This document shows positions 36,934 to 49,787 of a stretch of 64,000 bases of DNA, piece after piece; positions within the stretch are counted from its first letter, which is position 1, and each line of letters begins with the position of its first letter. The stretch comes from Scolanthus callimorphus (lineage: Eukaryota > Cnidaria > Anthozoa > Actiniaria > Edwardsiidae). The notes beneath the pieces are model-generated. The model worked only from the letters and a program-made list of their open reading frames with translations. It had not been told where the DNA came from and did no database searches. The translations under genes were made by a program, and so were the position numbers. The stretch covers positions 24,362,280 to 24,426,279 of the forward strand of contig CM066924.1 of NCBI GenBank assembly GCA_033964015.1, written 5' to 3'.

Positions 36934-39839
36934 CAGATGAGAGCTATGACTGTTGTTCTGTGTTTTATTAAAAATAGTTGGCAGAATATTTTGTTGAAAC
37001 AGCTTCCTGTGGGACAGCAATGTTTGGTTGAATGCAAAGTTTGTATTTCTGGGAAGGAGAGTTGTATATTATATGGGTGTGTCACTGAATAATGAGCTGT
37101 TCCTTCCAAATATCAAAAATTGCTCAACCCCTGTGGAAATTCCAGGCTCCTGCCCAACCACTGCAGAAATTTAAGGCCACCCCTGTGGAAATTCCAAAGT
37201 TGCAGATGAATACCCTGTGGAAGTTCTGGAGTTAAAATAAAGGCCCTGTAGAAAATGATAACAAGAACCTGGTGGGTCTACTTTTCATTCACTTTGACTT
37301 TTTTTAAGTGCAGTACAAAGGCAAGTCTGAATGATACACAGTAATTAAAGCCAAGTATTGACTTGGCTGATTTGTTCCTCAGAACCTATTACAGTACTTT
37401 GTTATGCAACTCAAATGTCTAAATAATATTTATCAGAAAAAGGATCCCATCTTCACTTGATTAACCACCAAACAATGGGAAGATATTCACAGTAAGATAT
37501 ATAGAGGATATTACATGGCCACGCGGAGATACACATTTTATCTTCGAGTGTTGAAAATTTATCTCACGAGTGAGCGCAGCGAAGGAGTGAGATCAATTTT
37601 TAACACAAGAAGATAAAATTTGTATCTCCAAGCGGTCATGTAATGTTCTGTTTATTATATACATCAATGAAATACCAAATTCAAATTTTATTTGAGTTAA
37701 GCTTAAAAACGGAGCATTGAGCAAAGGCAAGTGTGTTATTTTCAAGTGTGAAGATATCAAGTATTTGTGTGGGAGATTGCCCGGTATTTCATTGGTGTTT
37801 ATATAATAAATCAGTCTAACCAGTAAATTAACTATTTCTTATGAACATCTCAAACTCATACACCTATTTCAGGAAGGTTGCATCAGGCATGGCACCCACA
37901 TATTAGGTGTAGCATGCACTGTCACTGGAGAGCCTAGTTCAATGTAGGGGTTGCACTGCTTAGTGACATGAACCACCAAGGCTTCTATCAACAATCCAGT
38001 ATGTCCCCCCTTCCAATGTTGAAGCATCTCTATTTGAGTTGAATGTGCACCCTCAAAAAAACATTGAATCTGCAAACCAGATGGCCTAGATAGCCAACTG
38101 GCATTCTCGTACCCAGAGCTCATCTGCTCGCTGCGGAGGCTCTGGGGACACCCATTTGAGGGCCGTTGCTGATTGGTTGATTTTGAGCATTGGAACATGC
38201 ACTGAAAGGTCTTTCTCTCAGCAGCTCTGTATTAAATCTTGTGCATGGGTCTGGCTGTCACCAGAGAATGGCCAACTTGGGCCCCAGTTTTGATCTTACA
38301 TGATTATGAGCACAAGATTTTTACCCTTGTGAATGTTTTGAGGTACAACATTGTGCGATGCATATGACAAAGTGAGCCTACACAAAAATTTAAAATTCAA
38401 CTTTATTTATCAACATTATAAAGTTACTGTACAATTTCCAGTTTGTAGTCATGCAACTACTGTATGTTAGTTATCATAGTTACAGAAATGACAAACCTGT
38501 TTTTCAAAAGATGATAGCTAATCACATTAATTGAATATAGTTTCCTTCAATATGGTGTTTTGCCCCCCCCCCCCTTTCCCCCTCAACCCAAATTCAAAAT
38601 ACAAATTTTATTATACCTACACCTAATTCAGAAAAGGTTGCTTTTGGTCATTGAACGCCTTTGTTTCGTGGTCACTGAAGCAAGTAATTCCTTTGTTTTG
38701 CGCTATAATTGAAAGACCAAACGCCCTTTTCTGAATTAGGTGTATAAACTATAGTGTTTCATCAGTATTTCGGCCACTGTGAAATATTGTAATTCGCACT
38801 TGTGAAAAATTACGATAATGCTCACTGCCGTGAAATTCATCAAGTGGAAAATGTTTCACAAAAAGGTTTATATAATAAACAGAATAATATATGGGCACTT
38901 GGAGATATGGAACTTTTCTTCTTGCGTTCAAATTTGATATCCCACTTGTTCGCAAAAAAAACTTGAAGATAAATTCCATACCCCCGCACACCCAAGTCAT
39001 ATTCTCTATATATATAGAAAATGTGGTCTAATGTAGGTCAACTGACCCTAACCTGTAATTTTCCTGGTCATGTTAGAGATGTATGAAACTGTAATCAAGA
39101 GTCTTGCCTAACCAAAGCTTATTTATGCCACAAGTCTTCCTTGTATTCATCTCATTGCTTAATACAAATAGCATAAACAATAACAGTAGGTGTTTGATTC
39201 CCCTAAACCATAACCAGTCTAGTTTATGTTATGGAAGTTGTCCTCAGAGAACATTTGAACAAGGCAAAAAGGTTGTATGGAGTGAAATGGGCAGTTGTAA
39301 AAAATCCACATCCAGCTGTTGCAAGGACCCAAGGTTTGAACTACCCACCCTGGGAATTTTAGGTTGTCCTACTCTCCCTGTAATTTCTCATGACCACCCT
39401 GGAAATTATGTTCACCCACCGTGGAAATCCATATACTAACCTGAGGTCCTCAACTGGGGAACTGCAGAAATGCAACTGCCCAATAAAACTGGGACAATCT
39501 AAACCATCCATACCACCACCACAGGAAATGTACCTTTACCTGGAACTAAACTTTTAGTTTTGGTTTGATATGTTGGACTAATTGCAGGGACTTGTCACTT
39601 GTTTTGTAGCATGTGCAATGTAATGCAACTTGCTTCAGGGACTCTGCCATCACCAGTTCATACTAGGGGACTTATTCCTCAGACTGCATCCCTAGGACTT
39701 CTCCTCTAGTCTTCACAGAGCTGTTAGAGGATCTCAAGGGGTTTGAGAATAAACTTGACTTTTTGCAATTTAGAGAATGCTACAAGTGGTACAGTGTAAT
39801 TGTAATTATTATCTGCTTTACACTCCTTTGGTGCCTAAT
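36934..39839. other. Intergenic region between RPS15 and GLMP
   Basis: No exon supported. There is a short tandem of CCCTGTGGAAATTCCA-type units (37125-37245), an inverted pair ATATAGAGGATATTACATGG..CATGTAATGTTCTGTTTAT (37498-37660), a C run near 38563 and a partial inverted repeat at 38620-38750 (CCTAATTCAGAAAAGG / CTTTTCTGAATTAGG). RPS15 and GLMP converge here. Confidence 0.6.
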
Positions 39840-42800
39840 TTAGTTTATCCTCCCATAAGAAGATGTGGTTTTACTTTCTTTAAACTTCTTGACACAGACA
39901 TAGACACTACCGACGAGAATGATCAAGACAGGGATTCCAAGGCCTGCTATGATAGTTATAAGTACAGTCTTGGAGATTTCATCAAATAAGGGCATGCCAT
40001 AGCCTGCTTGGCCTGACCTGAGAGGGGAAAAATATAAAAACAAAACAATTCAGGGCAAATATTTACTACTCACACAGTGCAATATATACATGGGCAGAGA
40101 ATGATACATGGGCACACAGGGATTCGACTAAAGAAACATGTAGAACGTTCAGCCCACAATATCTCAATCAGGAGGAAAATTTCCTCTGTCCTACACTGGG
40201 AATTAAACCTGAGCTTACCTGCTTATGCACAAAATCAACCACAGAAAAAATTGAACACCATCTGTTTTTATGGGTGTTGTGTGCTGGTAGAAAAAAAGGA
40301 ACTTAGACTTACCAGCTCATAAATTTTGTGCCAAGATAGCATCCATCTTTTTGCTGCCCATAAGACATAGTCAATGGGTAAACTAATAGTTCCTTGTCCA
40401 TCGCAGCAATGACAATAGCAGAAGGTTTATTAGTCCCAGATACCAAATTAGTACATTTACTGCTCGGTATTTTCTCCTGATGATATTTGCCATTATGATA
40501 AAGATAAGAATACGAGGGTAGTTGAGTTTGAAGCCCACGCTTTTCTTTGTTGTATATAACTGGTTTCCAGGCAACAAATGAAACCTCCTTTCCATCTGTG
40601 CTGTTCATGACAAGCGTTCTAAAAATAGCAGGGGAATACTCGTCATCAATGGATTCATATTCTGTGGCACATGTATTCTGTTTGCTTTGGGTTTTTGCTA
40701 TTGATATAATTTCCAGAGCCAGGCGGTCAGTAAGAGAGAGGTTGGTAGTTAGTTGATCTAAAGCAAAGGTGAATCTGGTAACATTGCTACTGTAGCGCTG
40801 ACGTGGTGGGGTGGTATCTCTATCATCGTGGTCTCCTGCCCAACACTGAAAGAAACAAAAATGCAACTATAAGAGATCAGGATTGCTACCAACTCAGTCC
40901 AAAGTCGTATTATCACCCCCAATGTAATTATGCCTTAAGACCCAGAGAATCGAATATAATTATTCAAAACACTGCTACAAATAGATTCAAGAATTTCATA
41001 ACAAACAAATATGCGAAATGTATGTGCTTGTAAATTCCATGTTTAATTATATATTTCATAAATTGTGTAATGCTACTTAAAGGATACGACCAGGCCTGTA
41101 ATTCAGCTGCAAAAGGTTGTAATAAACTACATATCTATCTATCTATCACCAGTTTGATGAGAAGGTTTCAAGCTGCCCTAGATTTAGAATTACTGTGATG
41201 TAACCAGTTAAATTTGTATTGAATGATTCCAGAAAAAAATCCATACTACTCCCCCATGGAAGAAATTGTAAAATCCAGAGGGAGGGGATATCTCAACCCC
41301 TTCAGTAGGAGCATTATGGCTGTTTTCTGGAATGACATAACATTGATAATTGCCTTTCAAGTTGTACGTTTAATGTGTTATCCGGTAGTTGAAAGTCATA
41401 CTAGTACTATGACAGTGATGTCACTGTCATTTAACATCCAAGCTCATTTTAAGCGAATGATGATCTTTGAAATATTTTCTTTTATTGGTATTGCTATGCA
41501 CTCATGCAGTTTTTAAAGCACAGGCTTGAGCGTGATCAATTCTTACCTTGAAGGAAATGCTTCCTCCCAAAAAATTCCCAGTAAATACTGCACTGTGCTG
41601 TTTCTCTTCAATCTCCACTTCATTCCACTCAATGTTACTCAGATCATGAGTATAAAGTTTTGTTCCTGTCTCAGTAAAATAAATCTTGTCTTTTGGATCA
41701 TTATATACCAGCACAGATGTAATAGAAAAAGCTGATGTATAATGTGGTGCAGGAATAAATTTTATCGCTCCTTCAGGATTTTTTCCAAAGAGCTTTTCCC
41801 AGGCAATATTTAGTTCTGGTTCTTGATGATCTTTTTGAAGCTTGGATGAATAAGCAGTGATAATTGTTGGACCACCATATGTAGTCCAAAGAAAAGTGGA
41901 CAATGTTATCATGGTGCTTGCTTTCTGCTGATACATAAACTAATGTAATGTTATTGTCTTTGCATTGTGCAATAGTCTCTGGACAGGTAAAGTTCTTCAT
42001 GACAGCTGAAAGAATAAAACAAGAAAAGAATGACATTGTTAAACATGTCCTATAAAGGTTAGAACTATTTGGCTGGACTGACACAGCTTTCTGAAGCAGC
42101 TGACCTTGGAACTCACGAACAGATTGTGCATGCAATAGAAGGAGATAGAAAGCTCATTTCCTAAATTGTGAATTGCTGGACCAAACTTTTGTTGTGATTT
42201 TTTTTCTGATTCTTGCTCTCCATCAAAACTTGATTCTAAGCAATGAGGGTTTTTCAGGGGCTCACATTTTATCACCACTTCTAGGGGTTTTTTTTATTCT
42301 CTGATGAGCATCACTATCACTTTAACCTGGAAGGACATATTCCAAGGATAGCCGGTCGGACTCACCAAAATTCAGATAGAACAGATAGAACAATCTATAA
42401 TAGATTGTTCCACTTTATATGCACACACCCCCCATTGAGGGACCTGGAAATCCATGGGAAAGGGAGTGGGTCAGTAGGGAAAATATCCTGGGGGATTCAT
42501 TAGAAAATTCCAGTGGGCTCCATCAGAAAATGCTGAAAACATCCAAGGGCCCAAATGGGGAAGGCAATTAGAAGGCACAAAATATCCATGGGCCTTTTTC
42601 CCACATTCTAGAGCAAATTTCGAACAAACAAGTTCCAAGGGGTACAAAGGCAATTCCCTCAATAGGGGCAGTACACAAACATTGAAATCCAAGGGGGACA
42701 TTGACAATTCCCTCAGTAGTGGTAGCTACCATTTAGTTGTCCAAGGGGGTCTATAATTGATTCCCTCAATAGAGGCAGAGATGAAGAAGAGAGAATCCAA

Positions 42801-43357
42801 GGGGGGTCAACAGCAATTCCCTCAATTGGGTGAGCTTATTGTGGGGCATATCCAAGGGGGCTTATGCAGGTACTCATCCAAGGGGGATGCACAATATTGT
42901 CGTCCAAGGGGGGTATCTGAAGGGCTCCCTCAATAGGGGGGTGTGAATAAAAAATGGAATGGCCCATTTCCGGTTTGAGCGTGACAGGTCTATAAAATTA
43001 AAGGTTGCTTCCATGGACAAGTTGAAAGAAGAAAATAAACTCGAAAGAGTTGGACCTTCAAATTTCCATTGCCTGGAATAACAGACAATCAAAAACAGAA
43101 TATAAACCATATCTTGAAGGAGCGAAAAACAAAAAGCAGAGCAACTAAAAATTGAATTCCGTGACTCAATGATAACTGATTTTAGTCTGCGCTAAAACAC
43201 TTCTCAAGAAATGATGCATAACTTCTAGAATGCAAGATATGTATTGACTTACCTTTCTAGAAATAGCACAACCAGTAGAAATAAGCGCAAGAAGACACAC
43301 AAACAGCAAGAAAACCTTACTTTGTTTCACCAACCCTCTGGAAGTTGCGGCCGCCAT
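39840..43357 (-). CDS. GLMP: Glycosylated lysosomal membrane protein
   Basis: GLMP is a lysosomal type I membrane glycoprotein and a partner of the transporter MFSD1. Exons: 43357-43253 (signal peptide around FLLFVCLLALISTGCA), a middle exon ending at 41547 (left limit 42005 or about 42095), 40845-40313, 40017-39840. Family signs: LWTTYGGPTII, a lumenal block with EYESIDDEYSPAIF and FVAWKPVIY, CYLGTKFMSW, one transmembrane helix (TVLITIIAGLGIPVLIIL), and a short cytosolic tail ending SSYGRIN, which holds a YxxI lysosomal sorting motif like the human YQSIN. Start: ATG at 43357 (GCCGCCATG... on the plus strand shown reversed); the upstream in-frame codon at 43369 is GTG. In the middle exon the reading frame shifts by one at the four A's at 41892-41895 (plus strand): VHF and LWTTYGG join only if one base is removed. 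The junction between exons 1 and 2 is unresolved. Confidence 0.9.
42430..42945. repeat. Degenerate tandem repeat in GLMP intron 1
   Basis: About nine imperfect units each carrying ATCCAAGGGGG and AATTCCCTCAATAGGG at irregular spacing (roughly 50-70 bp). Confidence 0.85.
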
Positions 43358-44506
43358 GTTCAAATGCACGTGATCATGTGACTGTCATTCTATACGGCCC
43401 AGGGACGCGCATACCATCACAACACAGGATAACCAACAAGGTTTTTGTTGTTGCTTGCTGTCATTTGTGGTTTTGCGTTTGCTTTTTAAATGCAATGGTC
43501 CCAAAAAAAAATCCAAAGAGAAAATACAAGGACCATACTTCCAGACAATGAGCTGAAGCGCCGTATGGCGACCGTGGGTACAGTTCTTACGACCACGCCA
43601 GAGATTTCGGCCCTGACAGTCGCTATCCCCAGTGTTGAATTGCTCATTAGCGGCCCATACCTAAGGGTGAGGGAACGCCCGGCCACCAGACCATAGATAG
43701 ACGCCCCTTGTACGAGTAGTGAACAATTAACACTATTCTTACTTTCTTCAACGTATTTATAGGTCCAATTTGTTTTACAAAGATCCATGTGGGTCGGACA
43801 CTTGCTAAATATCAAGAGTACTAAGACTTTCAGTTTGCGATTCAAATGTTTATTCGCTTGTTTATTTTCCCGTGTTTTGTTTTGTTGTTTGTTTTCGATC
43901 CATATACAGCATAGTATAGTAACCTATTCCCGAAGTTTAGTCATACGCATGCGCAGTGACTCATTCACAAATAATTCCACCTTGATTGATTCTAGAGCGA
44001 TTTCAGAAATCAGGAGTGGAAGCCATTCAACAGCAAATCAATCAGGAGGCGAAGTAAGTCAGACTTGCGTTTAGTCATGACCGTGAGCAATGGCGCGTTT
44101 TTATTAATAGTTCGCACAATTCGACTGGCTGAAAGACGAAAGACTTTGCTCTTTGCTCTCAACCAATAGAAACGCTGACTAAACGCGTCTGGCTTAAATT
44201 CGACGGTCATCTGAAATCCGCTCTATTACATTTTATCACGACCCCGTGTTTCTTTTTACTTCGGCTCCATTGTGTTCAGTAAGATCTTAGCCTTTGTGTA
44301 GCAGACTTTCTTCCATCATGACATGTGTCCAGATTCTCGTGCCAATCAATGTGGGTTGTCTTCGGGACTTTGCGCGCAACTTTCATTATCTTTGAACTAC
44401 TCAACAGAAGCACAATATCAACGTCAACAATTGAAAATTCTCTAAATCTGAGTGAGTATCAATTGGCTATCAATTGCTGATAAGGTGGGGATAAATATCC
44501 TAACGT
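43358..44506. other. Intergenic, GLMP 5' side to TSP1 gene 3' end
   Basis: No exon supported. A GC-rich stretch at 43340-43700 may include the GLMP promoter. A diverged inverted repeat spans about 44050-44215 (TTGCGTTTAGTCATGACCGT; AAACGCGTCTGGCTT..GACGGTCAT). Confidence 0.5.
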
Positions 44507-46622
44507 TTATTGAACAATGTACACATACATAGAACCATGCATGCCGACTTTATCAAAGCACACTGCCGGCTGAATTCTGATGTAGTCGTAGGTCTTGGAA
44601 TAGTCTGTCACGCATCTGGTAAAGTAGCTGATGCCGAAGAAGAACGGGATCTTGTTCTGCTTGGCAAGTGCAGCGCACTTGGTTACCAACTTGCTCCGAT
44701 CGGACCAGTCCATCTCCTGGCGAAAGTCTTTAGAAGTTTAGTCCATTTGGATTTGTAGCATCCAAGACCCTCTGTGGAGGGAAAGAGATTTTTGGAAATA
44801 TGAGAGATGTTGAGGTGTCAAAAGTAGAGAGACCGGCCCAAACTGACTAACCTCGGCCCTAGCCCTCGGCACGCAAGCAAATAAAACCGAGAAAAGTGGT
44901 GATTGTTCGATTACTGCTGAAGTATTTTATTTGCAGTGTCGTTACTTACTTATAAACAAACAGGTTTCAGTTCCATTGCACGCCTGTTTCTCTGTTCCTT
45001 GTGATTGACAGGTTCGTCCACCAAATGCTGGTCTAGGATTGGTGCAGGTTCGATGACGTAACTGGGTCCCAGTCCCACAAGATTTACTACACGTGCTCCA
45101 GCTGCCCCAGAGTGACCAACCACCGTGCACTAAAGAGAAAAGATTTTTCAAACCTTGTCGTTGATAGTGTAACCATTGTATAATAACCTATTTTCTTTGC
45201 CATGGTCTTAGTAACTTGGCAACTTTCAGCATGTTGGCTCTTAAAAATCATCAGGTTCTTATATGCGGGTTTACTGAATGGTCATGAACTATTACCTGGA
45301 CAAGGCTTGATAGAGCATATCTTGGTCTCCCTGTGTGCCCCCTGCAAGGCTTGCCGCCTCTGCCTGGTTTAGGATGGCTACAGGAACGGGTGCGCGCATG
45401 AAGAGCTGTCCCACAAGTCCGTGCGCACCTTCCCCAGCTACTCCAGCTCGACCATCCGCCATCCACTGGAAACAACATGAAGAAATGAACTTGTTAGTTT
45501 GACTTAGGCGCAGGTTAAGTCTGTAGCTTTTACAAAGAATTAAAATGAATGTACGTAGGACTGCCGTAGGACTGCCTACGCCCCACTTTGACCCCAGAAT
45601 TTCATGATACGACTAAGAAACAACAGCAACGACAAAATCATCATCATCAAATAACAAAACAAAATACCCCGCACCCACCCCTACCCCCAGGTAGTCTCTC
45701 AATTTCGTGCAAGCCTGGGACTATGAACTTGGGAGCATAGCTCGAATTAGAACGCAGGGGCGTCCTTGAACGCTATCCAATTATGCATGTAGGGAAAACA
45801 GGACTTTTATACAGTGGCTTTTCGCGTTGCTTTTCATGCAGCTCTGTTATGAGAGCCCTTAGTAGTCCATACTATAGTAGTACATACTGTAGCTTATAAA
45901 TTTACTCCCATTGCTGTAAAAGACCAGGGAGTAACCTACATGACTGGTAACAATGAGTCTCGTGTGCTCTCACTATCACCTCTAGTCACTTCTCCCTACC
46001 TTCCTATCTCACCCCCCCCCCCCCCTCCCCGCGCGCGCTCAGTGTTTGTGTTATAAAAAAAATTATAAAACTAAATCAAAACGGAAGTACCCAAAAGCAA
46101 ATCGCAAAATTTATATGGGAAAGTATGTCAGAAAGAAAAAAAATATTAAAGGCTGAACAGTAATGGCATCGCCTCGCCCCGCCGGACTAAACTTTATCTA
46201 AATTTTGTTTTTAACTACATTTATTGGAACCTAATGCTCATGTATTTTGATATACACGGTACCAATAAACCATGTCTATGTCTATGTCTATGTCTATGTG
46301 TTTCCCTACCAATCTCACAGCATCTCCCTCTGTTGTTCTGTCTACAGTGACACCGTCCAGGTATAGGGGATCCGCCGTTATGACAAAAACGATTGCAGGC
46401 TCGAGTCTCATGCAACACAGGGCACCCGTTACCACCACATGACGGGTGCCTCGTTATGGTGCGCTTTCGAAATTGTGTTCCTGTACTGCCACATGGGCTT
46501 GAGCATGCGCTAAAATTTGGAGGGCTCCAGCCGCTGACCGCACAGTGCACAGGCCTGCAGGATCTCCTACGACGCCGTCGCCTCCACGCCTCGCTTTGAA
46601 GGAACAATGTGGCAATCACCAT
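44507..46622 (-). CDS. Secreted thrombospondin type 1 repeat protein
   Basis: Exons: 46622-46310, 45465-45296, 45129-44950, 44771-44507; all joins are phase 1, the class typical of shuffled extracellular modules. Exon 1: short signal-like start ([12 protein letters not shown]), a poly-Arg run, a TSP1-like Cys segment ([16 protein letters not shown]) and an EGF-like end ([14 protein letters not shown]). Exons 2 and 3 are canonical TSP1 repeats ([34 protein letters not shown]). The last exon encodes a Cys domain starting GLGCYKSKW with [11 protein letters not shown], which I do not assign to a named family; similar C-terminal modules occur in cnidarian secreted proteins as I recall. Two frame breaks: one missing base in the run at 45329-45331 (needed for [10 protein letters not shown]) and one in the A run at 44723-44725. 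The ATG at 46622 sits in GCCATGG. AATAAA (44511-44506) overlaps the stop codon. Confidence 0.8.
46272..46299. repeat. (CTATGT)n microsatellite
   Basis: Four to five hexamer copies just inside the intron after TSP1-gene exon 1. Reading through the donor would give a His-Arg dipeptide run, which is not expected in the protein. Confidence 0.9.
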
Positions 46623-47749
46623 GGCAACAAGGAAGACTTTGATGTACCCATAATCCTGATTCCACGCCCGAGCCTGTTCACGGAAATAAGAGTGTTGACA
46701 AATAGGAAATCGTATCTTGAATTGAGTGATTTCTTTCACAGCTACAGAATATCGATTTCAATATTTTTGTACCTTTGATAAACAACCTTATCCGATAAGA
46801 CTAGCTCCACCATAGCCTGCGTAGCAAGCATTTCCGTGGAGTTTGAGGGTCAGAGAAAAGAAGTACGAGAGGTTTTCGATGATTTGGCCGCTCTGATCTC
46901 AGTGAAACCCACGGAAAATTAAACGCTTATGCAGTCTATGCATGCATGAATGGCGTTGTATATTTGGCAGTGGTATATCATATCAATCGTGCACTGCACT
47001 TACGTAAAACGTTGCCTTTAAATTTCTGTGCGCGATATCAAATAGTTGTACAATGAATTATCGTGGCATACTGCAGAATATCCTACTTGTCACTTCATGT
47101 ACTGGCGTATGATATTATGCAGTATGCCACTCGAAGGCATTGTATAACTAGTATAACTAGTATTTGCCATACGGGTATATGTGCCGCTCTCTACATGTCT
47201 CTAGAGTTTTCAGTCCTTTGGCTCTGCAAGAGTCGCTAAATTTTCGTTTTTCTCCCTAGACTCGACGTAACTAATTGATAAAAATTGATAATCAGTTTCC
47301 AGTTGCTAAAATTGGGCAATTGATTGCAGTAAATTGATTATCAGTAGATAGTTATTAACAATTGATGCTTATGCGTCCCTGTTCTCTTTGTGAACATTTT
47401 TTGTCCAGTGGGTATGTGATATGATGATCAATGGGGAAGCGAATTCGTGACAATTCACGTCCCGCAGCTCAGGTATCATCTGATCACTGAAAACAACTCA
47501 CTTACAAATTCTCGGTACTTACCTATGTTTGCTCTTTGCTGCGACCCAACCAAGCACGAATAATTTGTCTACCCCAGTTGTATGATCGTCTTATGAATGG
47601 CGGATACGCGAGTCACTTCCCAAACGTGACGTTATTAGCGCGTTTCAGATCGATTTCAGCGCAGTTACGTTCCGTGTAATACCGGAAATCATTGACGTCT
47701 TGCGTCCGGTATCGCTACGGCTCTGCGACAGAGTAATAAATAACCCATG

Positions 47750-48010
47750 ATGTGGTCTATTGTCAATGCTGCGTTCTGATTGGTTGAGCTACTAGTAGGC
47801 TATAAGTTATAGCTACTAGTAGCGAAAATTGTCGGAGGATTTGAAAGCCAGAAAATGGCAAATGACCAGACCAAAAAACGTTTTTGGCTATACAAATTGA
47901 GCTACTAGTCTGATTTGACTAACAATTGTTCCTCTCGCCCTCATGGCCTCTCTGAGTCAATAGCCCATTCGGCTTTGGCCTCACATGGGCTATTGACTTT
48001 AAAAGAGCCC
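47750..48010. repeat. Repeat A, long copy
   Basis: GTGGTCTATTGTCAATGCTG, TTCTGATTGGTTGAGCTACT, GAAAGCCAGAAAATGGCAAA and a terminal hairpin (TCAATAGCCCATTCGG / GGGCTATTGA). The most complete copy, about 260 bp. Confidence 0.8.
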
Positions 48011-48780
48011 CGGGCCATGCGTTTCGCTGAAAACGCCTTACTCAATACTCAAATTTACTTTTTCCTACCCTAAGCAGAGTCCAACTCGAAAGCAACTCGC
48101 TCCTTTGGACACTGCTCACACATAAAAAAAACTAATTTATTCACAAGTTCTCTTCTCCCTATTTCTTTTTTGTCATGTTCTACAGTTTTTAAAAAAATAT
48201 ATGCATTCTGTAAATAATATTTATTAGTGTGAGAAATAAAATTGAATTGAATTGAGGAATAATTGGAATAATTGCCAGAGCTCCGAGGGAGGGGAAACAC
48301 ACATGGTAATTTTTCCGTCAATCCCAAACATTCCGGGTTTCCATATCAAGATAGTTCCTTGAAAAAGTGTCGACTTTCTCCAACTTCCTTATAAGGAAAT
48401 ATCTTGGAATGCCAGTATGTTTTTCACTATTTCTATTGGCCTAGAAAGCTTAAACCTCAACCAAAACTCAAATATACTCAAGGAAAGATGCTATGTGCAT
48501 TCTCCACTGTATTGTTCACGGTCAAGAGCCTGGCAACAAGGTAGACAAGATACCACAGGAAGCCCGGTCAATCTATAAAAAGGCGACACTGCTATCTTGA
48601 TATGCTGTGTTTTTACAGAGTTCGACAATGATTGGACTTATGGGACGAGACGCGAGTCACTTGAAAGTGAGTGTACATCACTTGGACAAGTTTTCGTTTT
48701 GTTGTTGATAGTTGAGTGTGTTGTTAGAACGTTTAGTGAAACGGAACTATTACCCGCCACTCTCTGGAGGAACTAGCATC

Positions 48781-48897
48781 GTTTGCCGTAGTCGTCCAGT
48801 CCCTGAACTCTTCTTTGCGGCTCTACACAAGAGCTCTACACAGGAGCACACAGGAGCCGCGAAGGAGAGTTCAGGGACTGGACTATAGGACTACGTT
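48781..48897. repeat. Inverted repeat next to the CRE array
   Basis: GTAGTCGTCCAGTCCCTGAA at left and TTCAGGGACTGGACTATAGG ACTAC at right are reverse complements apart from small indels; the loop repeats AGCTCTACACA / GAGCACACAGGAG. Confidence 0.85.
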
Positions 48898-48930
48898 TGT
48901 CGCCGCCAAGCTGTACCGCTCGTCGCAAAA

Positions 48931-49348
48931 CAGTGACGTCATAAGAGCACGCTCAAGAGCCTGACTGACAGTGACGTCATAAGAGCACGCTCAAGAGCCT
49001 GACTGACAGTGACGTCATAAGAGCACGCTTAAGAGCCTGACTGACAGTGACGTCATAAGAGCACGCTCAAGAGCCTGACTAACAGTGACGTCATAAGAGC
49101 ACGCTCAAGAGCCTGACTGACAGTGACGTCATAAGAGCACGCTCAAGAGCCTGACTGACAGTGGCGTCATAAGAGCACGCTCAAGAGCCTGACTGACAGT
49201 GACGTCATAAGAGCACGCTTAAGAGCCTGACTGACAGTGACGTCATAAGAGCACGCTCAAGAGCCTGACTGACAGTGACGTCATAAGAGCACGCTCAAGA
49301 GCCTGACTGGCAGTGACGTCATAAGAGCACGCTCAAGAGCCTGACTGG
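48931..49348. repeat. 38-bp tandem array, 11 units, with CRE motifs
   Basis: Unit starts at 48931, 48969, 49007, 49045, 49083, 49121, 49159, 49197, 49235, 49273 and 49311. Each unit reads CAGTGACGTCATAAGAGCAC then GCTCAAGAGCCTGACTGA. Ten units hold the full palindromic cAMP-response element TGACGTCA; unit 49159 has GGCGTCA. Variants are single bases (C/T in GCTCAAG, A/G at the junction). Confidence 0.95.
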
Positions 49349-49787
49349 GGTTCAGGCGTAGTAGTAGTCGTTCTTTCAGCGCATTTCATATGAGACAGTC
49401 GACCTCAACAAGCGATAGCAACTAGCCGCCAAGAACCTACATAAAAATATAAGACATGTGCAGCTCGAATGACAAAGAGTGATGGTGGGAAACTATTCAC
49501 CACTCTTTCACGTCCATTGAACATGAAGCACAGAGAGCCCAAAACCCACCACTTTTGCCTTCAACACTCTTGCTTCAACTCAACTGCCGAATCATTGTGA
49601 CAAAATAACCAAAAGCCTCTAAAACTGAAAAAAAGAGTTATTTTAAGTTATATATAATAAAATTGTAAATTCATAAATTTCTTCTGGGGACTGCACTATA
49701 TAAGTATTCTTGCATAACTCTTTCTAGGTGTCACGCCGTTCTCTCATAACGAGCCGATAAAGGTGAAAAGAAGCTAAACTTGTAAAC

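Larger units (their letters stand above)
46623..49787. other. Region 5' of TSP1 gene, mostly repeats
   Basis: No exon supported. Holds a C run (about 46010-46027 lies left of it, inside the gene), repeat A (47750-48010), an inverted repeat (48781-48897) and the 38-bp CRE-bearing array (48931-49348). The direction of any promoter is unclear. Confidence 0.55.

Noticed and set aside
42005..42135. Definite 5' boundary of GLMP exon 2
   Set aside because: Acceptor at 42006 gives a phase that does not fit exon 1, and the alternative near 42095 would add an unexplained hydrophobic stretch; left open.
46221..46309. His-Arg repeat C-terminus of the TSP1 protein
   Set aside because: It is a (CTATGT)n microsatellite read past a good splice donor at 46310.
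48931..49348. CRISPR-like array
   Set aside because: Units are contiguous 38-mers with no unique spacers; the genome is animal.
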